Source of the DNA: Clostridia bacterium
GTDB lineage: Bacteria; Bacillota; Peptococcia; Peptococcales; SKKY01
Assembly (NCBI GenBank): GCA_007123515.1
Contig: SKKY01000113.1
Coordinates: 1-7,906 of the forward strand
Direction: 5' to 3'
Length of the DNA stretch: 7,906 nt
How positions within the stretch are numbered: position 1 is the stretch's first letter; every line of letters begins with the position of its first letter. The position numbers were made by a program, and so were the translations under genes. Shown here piece by piece: positions 5,564 through 7,906 of this stretch. Below the pieces are notes generated by a model. It saw only the letters and a list, made by a program, of their open reading frames with translations, was not told where the DNA came from and did not search any database.

Positions 5564-6754
5564 TTAGTTAGGGTCAACAGTTGTTACGTATGTTTGTCTT
5601 CCTTCATCATCAAAGCCTAAAATTACAGCACTTTTAACTGGGTTATGCTGTTCATCTAATGTAACTGTTCCAGTTACACCAACAAATCCTGAAGTAGAAG
5701 CAATCGCATCTCTGATTGCTATTTTATCACCAGAACCTGCACGGGCAATTGCATCAGCCACGACATAAGCTGCATCATAACCAAGTGCCGCTAACGCCGT
5801 TGGAGTACTTCCGTATGCGTCTCTATAGTTATTTACAAATTCAACAACTTTAGGATCGTCACTTTCAGAAGTATAGTGGTTTGTAAAGTACGCGTTCTGA
5901 AGATTTTCCGGTGAATTTACTTCCGGTAATCTCGGTCCATCCCATCCATCAGTTCCAACTAATGCGCCTTCATAACCTAATTCTCTGGCCTGACTGATAA
6001 TAAGAGCCACTTGCTCTTCATATGCAGGAATAAAAATAACATCCGGGTTGTTTCCGATCATTCTTGTTAATGTAGATCTGAAATCTCTGTCTTCAATAAC
6101 AAAACCTTCTACAGAAACGATTTCTCCACCAAAGCCTTCAAAAGCTGATTGGAATGAAGCTTCCAAGCCTTTTGAATAGTCACTGTTATTGTCAACATAG
6201 ATTGAAGCTGTTGTTGCTTCTAAATTCTGTGCAGCAAACTGTGCAGCTACTTCACCTTGGAAAGGATCAATAAAGCAAGTTCTGAACATGAATGGACGAG
6301 TTTCGCCAGTTCTGTCATCAACAGTAACCGCTGTAGCTGTACCAGTCGGAGTTACAACAGATACTTCAAACTGCTCAGATACCGGAATGGCAGCCAATGT
6401 ATTTGAAGATGTAACAGGACCAATGATCACAGGAACGTTATCTTGTGATGCAAGTCTTGTTGCTACGTTTAGTGATTCTGCGTTATCTGATCTGTTATCA
6501 TATAACACAGGCTCCAGCATAATTCCATTTGCTCCGCCTGCAGCATTGATTTCTTCAAAAGCCATTTCTACAGCATTTGCTACAGCCTGGCCAAATTGTG
6601 CTACGTTACCCGATAATTCAAGGTTAACCCCCACTTTAACTGAATCTGGTGTTTCTGATGGTGTCGGATCTGGTGTTCCCCCACCACAGCCCGCGATCAT
6701 AGTAACTGCGAATAAGATCGTTACTAATCCTGCGATAAACTTTTTGTTTTTCAT
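5564..6754 (-). CDS. livK: Branched-chain amino acid ABC transporter substrate-binding lipoprotein (LivK/LivJ type)
   Basis: This is a 396-residue extracytoplasmic receptor. A lipoprotein signal (KNKK, hydrophobic stretch about 6-20, lipobox IAGC with lipidated C23) is followed by a Gly/Pro/Thr linker (24-37). A Peripla_BP_6 type two-lobe domain then runs to the end. Landmarks are VKVGVNLELSGNVAQFG (39-55) and IIGPVTSSNTLAAIPVSE (110-127), the ligand alpha-carboxylate/amino loop. VVTPTGTAT (133-141), FRTCFIDPFQGEVAA (157-171), LVGTDGWDG (265-273) and LGYDAAYVVADAI (324-336) follow. The protein captures the amino acid outside the membrane and delivers it to LivH/LivM. Leucine, isoleucine or valine is the family default; the exact ligand cannot be read from the sequence. 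The ATG has GGGAGGAAT about 9 nt upstream. It is the first gene of the operon, with its own promoter and a downstream hairpin, so it is probably the most expressed. Confidence 0.93.
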   Translation of the reverse strand: MKNKKFIAGLVTILFAVTMIAGCGGGTPDPTPSETPDSVKVGVNLELSGNVAQFGQAVANAVEMAFEEINAAGGANGIMLEPVLYDNRSDNAESLNVATRLASQDNVPVIIGPVTSSNTLAAIPVSEQFEVSVVTPTGTATAVTVDDRTGETRPFMFRTCFIDPFQGEVAAQFAAQNLEATTASIYVDNNSDYSKGLEASFQSAFEGFGGEIVSVEGFVIEDRDFRSTLTRMIGNNPDVIFIPAYEEQVALIISQARELGYEGALVGTDGWDGPRLPEVNSPENLQNAYFTNHYTSESDDPKVVEFVNNYRDAYGSTPTALAALGYDAAYVVADAIARAGSGDKIAIRDAIASTSGFVGVTGTVTLDEQHNPVKSAVILGFDDEGRQTYVTTVDPN

Positions 6755-6783
6755 ACAATAATTCCTCCCTTTTCTGTTTTATA

Positions 6784-6798
6784 ATACTCGATATATTT
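6784..6798. repeat. Direct repeat copy 1, downstream side of the liv promoter
   Basis: ATACTCGATATATTT differs at one position from ATACACGATATATTT at 6850-6864. This copy lies at or just after the predicted transcript start of livK, where a bound repressor would block transcription. No regulator gene is in view. Confidence 0.4.
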
Positions 6799-6805
6799 CT
6801 AGATT

Positions 6806-6834
6806 ATAATATAACAACTTTTTTCAGTAGTCAA
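6806..6834 (-). promoter_or_regulatory. Promoter of the liv operon (livK)
   Basis: On the minus strand the -35 is TTGACT (6829-6834, 5 of 6) and the -10 is TATTAT (6806-6811, 5 of 6), with a 17-bp spacer. A TATAAT overlapping the -10 a few bases further on would give 20-bp spacing and is less likely. The start would be near 6799, giving a leader of about 45 nt with no riboswitch or T-box-sized structure. Confidence 0.7.
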
Positions 6835-6849
6835 TTAGAAATGTATTGT

Positions 6850-6864
6850 ATACACGATATATTT
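6850..6864. repeat. Direct repeat copy 2, upstream side of the liv promoter
   Basis: ATACACGATATATTT is 14 of 15 identical to 6784-6798, with a 66-bp offset and the same orientation. It lies upstream of the liv -35 and touches the stop codon of the AI-2E family gene. It overlaps a short palindrome, TGTATACA (6847-6854). Confidence 0.4.
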
Positions 6865-7906
6865 TATTGGCGGATTTTCTGGTCATACTTTCTTGCAATC
6901 ACCTTTTTGGAAGTGGTGTATAATACCGCAAAGACCGGAACTCCTAAAAGCATCCCTAAAACACCAAACAAAGCTCCCCCGATAATAATAGCCAGCAGCA
7001 CCCAAAAAGGTTCTATTCCAGTAGAGTCACCAAGGATTTTCGGTCCTAAGATCAGCCCGTCAAATTGCTGAAGTGCGAAAATAAACAGGACTAACCACAA
7101 CGCCATTTTGGGACTGTAAATAAAGGTGATAATCACTCCTGGAACCGCACCGATGAAGGGACCGAAATAAGGAATCATATTAAAGATACCGATAATCACC
7201 GATATAACGATCGGATACGGATTTTCCATGATAACTAAACCTGCAAAACAAATAATACCGATGATGATCGAATCAAGTGTTTTACCAACAAAAAACGCTT
7301 TGAAAATTCTGTTTGTTTCATTAAGAAAAGCAAACACTCTGTCGTAATGAGATTTCGGAACGATTAAATACAGTAGCTGCTTACTTCCCTCTAAGAATCT
7401 TTCTTTATCAAACAGAATATAAACAGAAATAATAATTCCCATAACAAATTTAAAGACAGTGGATGTAAACGAATAGGCCGTACTGATAATCACCGGAAAC
7501 GACTGCAAAAGAAACTGTCCAATATCGGTAAGATCAGCACGCTGCAAAAATGTAAGATCGAGATATTGATTCACATCAAGAAAACTGACAATCCTGTCTA
7601 TTTCTAATTGATATTGAGAATAGCCTCTTGTCAGCTGATTAGCCAAACTCAGGATACTCTGATAAAATTGTGGCAGGACATAGATAATAAACCAACTTAA
7701 AAACCCAATAAAAATAATATAGGTAATAATAATAGAAATTACTCTTTTGAGTTTAGTTCTAACAGCAATAAAAGGGATCTTGTAGTCAAAAAGTTTTTCC
7801 AGCCTTACAACACCGGGATTTAAAAGATACGCTATAGAAAACCCAATAATAAAAGGCATAAAAATCGAAATCGTTCTGCTAAAAATTCCCATAAACCAGT
7901 TGAAAA
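6864..7906 (-). CDS. AI-2E/PerM family membrane transporter, 5'-truncated by window edge
   Basis: At least 346 residues are encoded, with no ribosome binding site before the first in-window ATG (7890-7892). The frame stays open to the edge (Phe-Asn-Trp-Phe precede that Met), so the true start is outside the window. Counting from that Met, the first visible helix has PFIIGFSIAYLLNP (13-26), the usual AI-2E family opening. Membrane segments follow at about 51-75, 135-165, 205-260, 262-275 and 297-328. A long extracellular-type segment lies at about 76-134. Family landmarks are NMIPYFGPFIGAVPGVI (238-254), LILGPKILGDSTGI (280-293) and GALFGVLGMLLGVPVFAVLY (306-325). Named members export autoinducer-2 (TqsA) or act as Na+/H+ antiporters, so the substrate here is open. 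It is on the same strand as the liv operon, 109 bp upstream of livK. I see no clear terminator between them, so read-through is possible. Confidence 0.88.
   Translation of the reverse strand, partial: FNWFMGIFSRTISIFMPFIIGFSIAYLLNPGVVRLEKLFDYKIPFIAVRTKLKRVISIIITYIIFIGFLSWFIIYVLPQFYQSILSLANQLTRGYSQYQLEIDRIVSFLDVNQYLDLTFLQRADLTDIGQFLLQSFPVIISTAYSFTSTVFKFVMGIIISVYILFDKERFLEGSKQLLYLIVPKSHYDRVFAFLNETNRIFKAFFVGKTLDSIIIGIICFAGLVIMENPYPIVISVIIGIFNMIPYFGPFIGAVPGVIITFIYSPKMALWLVLFIFALQQFDGLILGPKILGDSTGIEPFWVLLAIIIGGALFGVLGMLLGVPVFAVLYTTSKKVIARKYDQKIRQ

Noticed and set aside
6288..6761. Plus-strand open frame of 157 codons antisense to livK
   Set aside because: It is long, but it lies entirely opposite the well-supported livK signal and receptor domain. 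It has no SD and no recognisable domain; the reverse frame is open because of livK codon bias.
6755..6800. T-box or riboswitch in the liv leader
   Set aside because: The predicted leader is only about 45 nt, with no stable stem or T-box-like motif.
6841..7071. Plus-strand open frame of 76 codons at the end of the AI-2E family gene
   Set aside because: It is mostly antisense to conserved AI-2E motifs and lacks a ribosome binding site.
1..7906. Mobile element, CRISPR array, defence island or horizontally acquired block
   Set aside because: There are no transposase-like frames, terminal repeats, regular spacers or compositional break; base use looks even across the genes.

Overview
The window looks like chromosomal DNA from a low-GC Gram-positive anaerobe, probably a member of Clostridia (Bacillota). 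The basis is the AT-rich wobble positions, strong AGGAGG-type ribosome binding sites, TTG and GTG starts backed by good Shine-Dalgarno (SD) sequences, a lipobox-type binding protein, and protein sequences that read like clostridial family members. I cannot name a genus from sequence alone.

Layout. Positions 1-823 hold two minus-strand genes: a GNAT-family acetyltransferase cut by the left edge (1-259) and, upstream of it, a DUF2889 protein of unknown function (341-823, TTG start). A compact divergent region (824-905) separates these from plus-strand cinA (906-2129), which encodes the two-domain CinA/PncC nicotinamide-nucleotide enzyme. A 15-bp inverted repeat (2130-2168) is shared as a bidirectional terminator by cinA and the operon converging on it.

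Positions 2170-6754 are a complete minus-strand high-affinity branched-chain (hydrophobic) amino-acid ABC transporter operon, in transcription order livK-livH-livM-livG-livF. The lipoprotein receptor captures the substrate, LivH and LivM form the membrane channel, and LivG and LivF are the ATPases. The last four genes are packed with 1-3 bp gaps. A good promoter precedes livK (-35 at 6829-6834, -10 at 6806-6811). Between livK and livH lies a terminator-like hairpin (5502-5534), which would make the receptor mRNA more abundant than the permease/ATPase mRNA. Upstream, 6864-7906 is an AI-2E/PerM-family membrane protein cut at its N-terminus by the right edge.

The gene content is ordinary core metabolism and transport. 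I see no mobile element, CRISPR array, tRNA, rRNA or defence system. The points worth a second look are regulatory. The cinA leader including its SD is nearly repeated after the cinA stop, so the 3' end of the liv transcript is complementary to the cinA ribosome binding site. The livK-livH hairpin also buries an alternative livH start. A 15-nt direct repeat flanks the livK promoter. The DUF2889 protein has an unassigned function and candidate Cys/His ligands.
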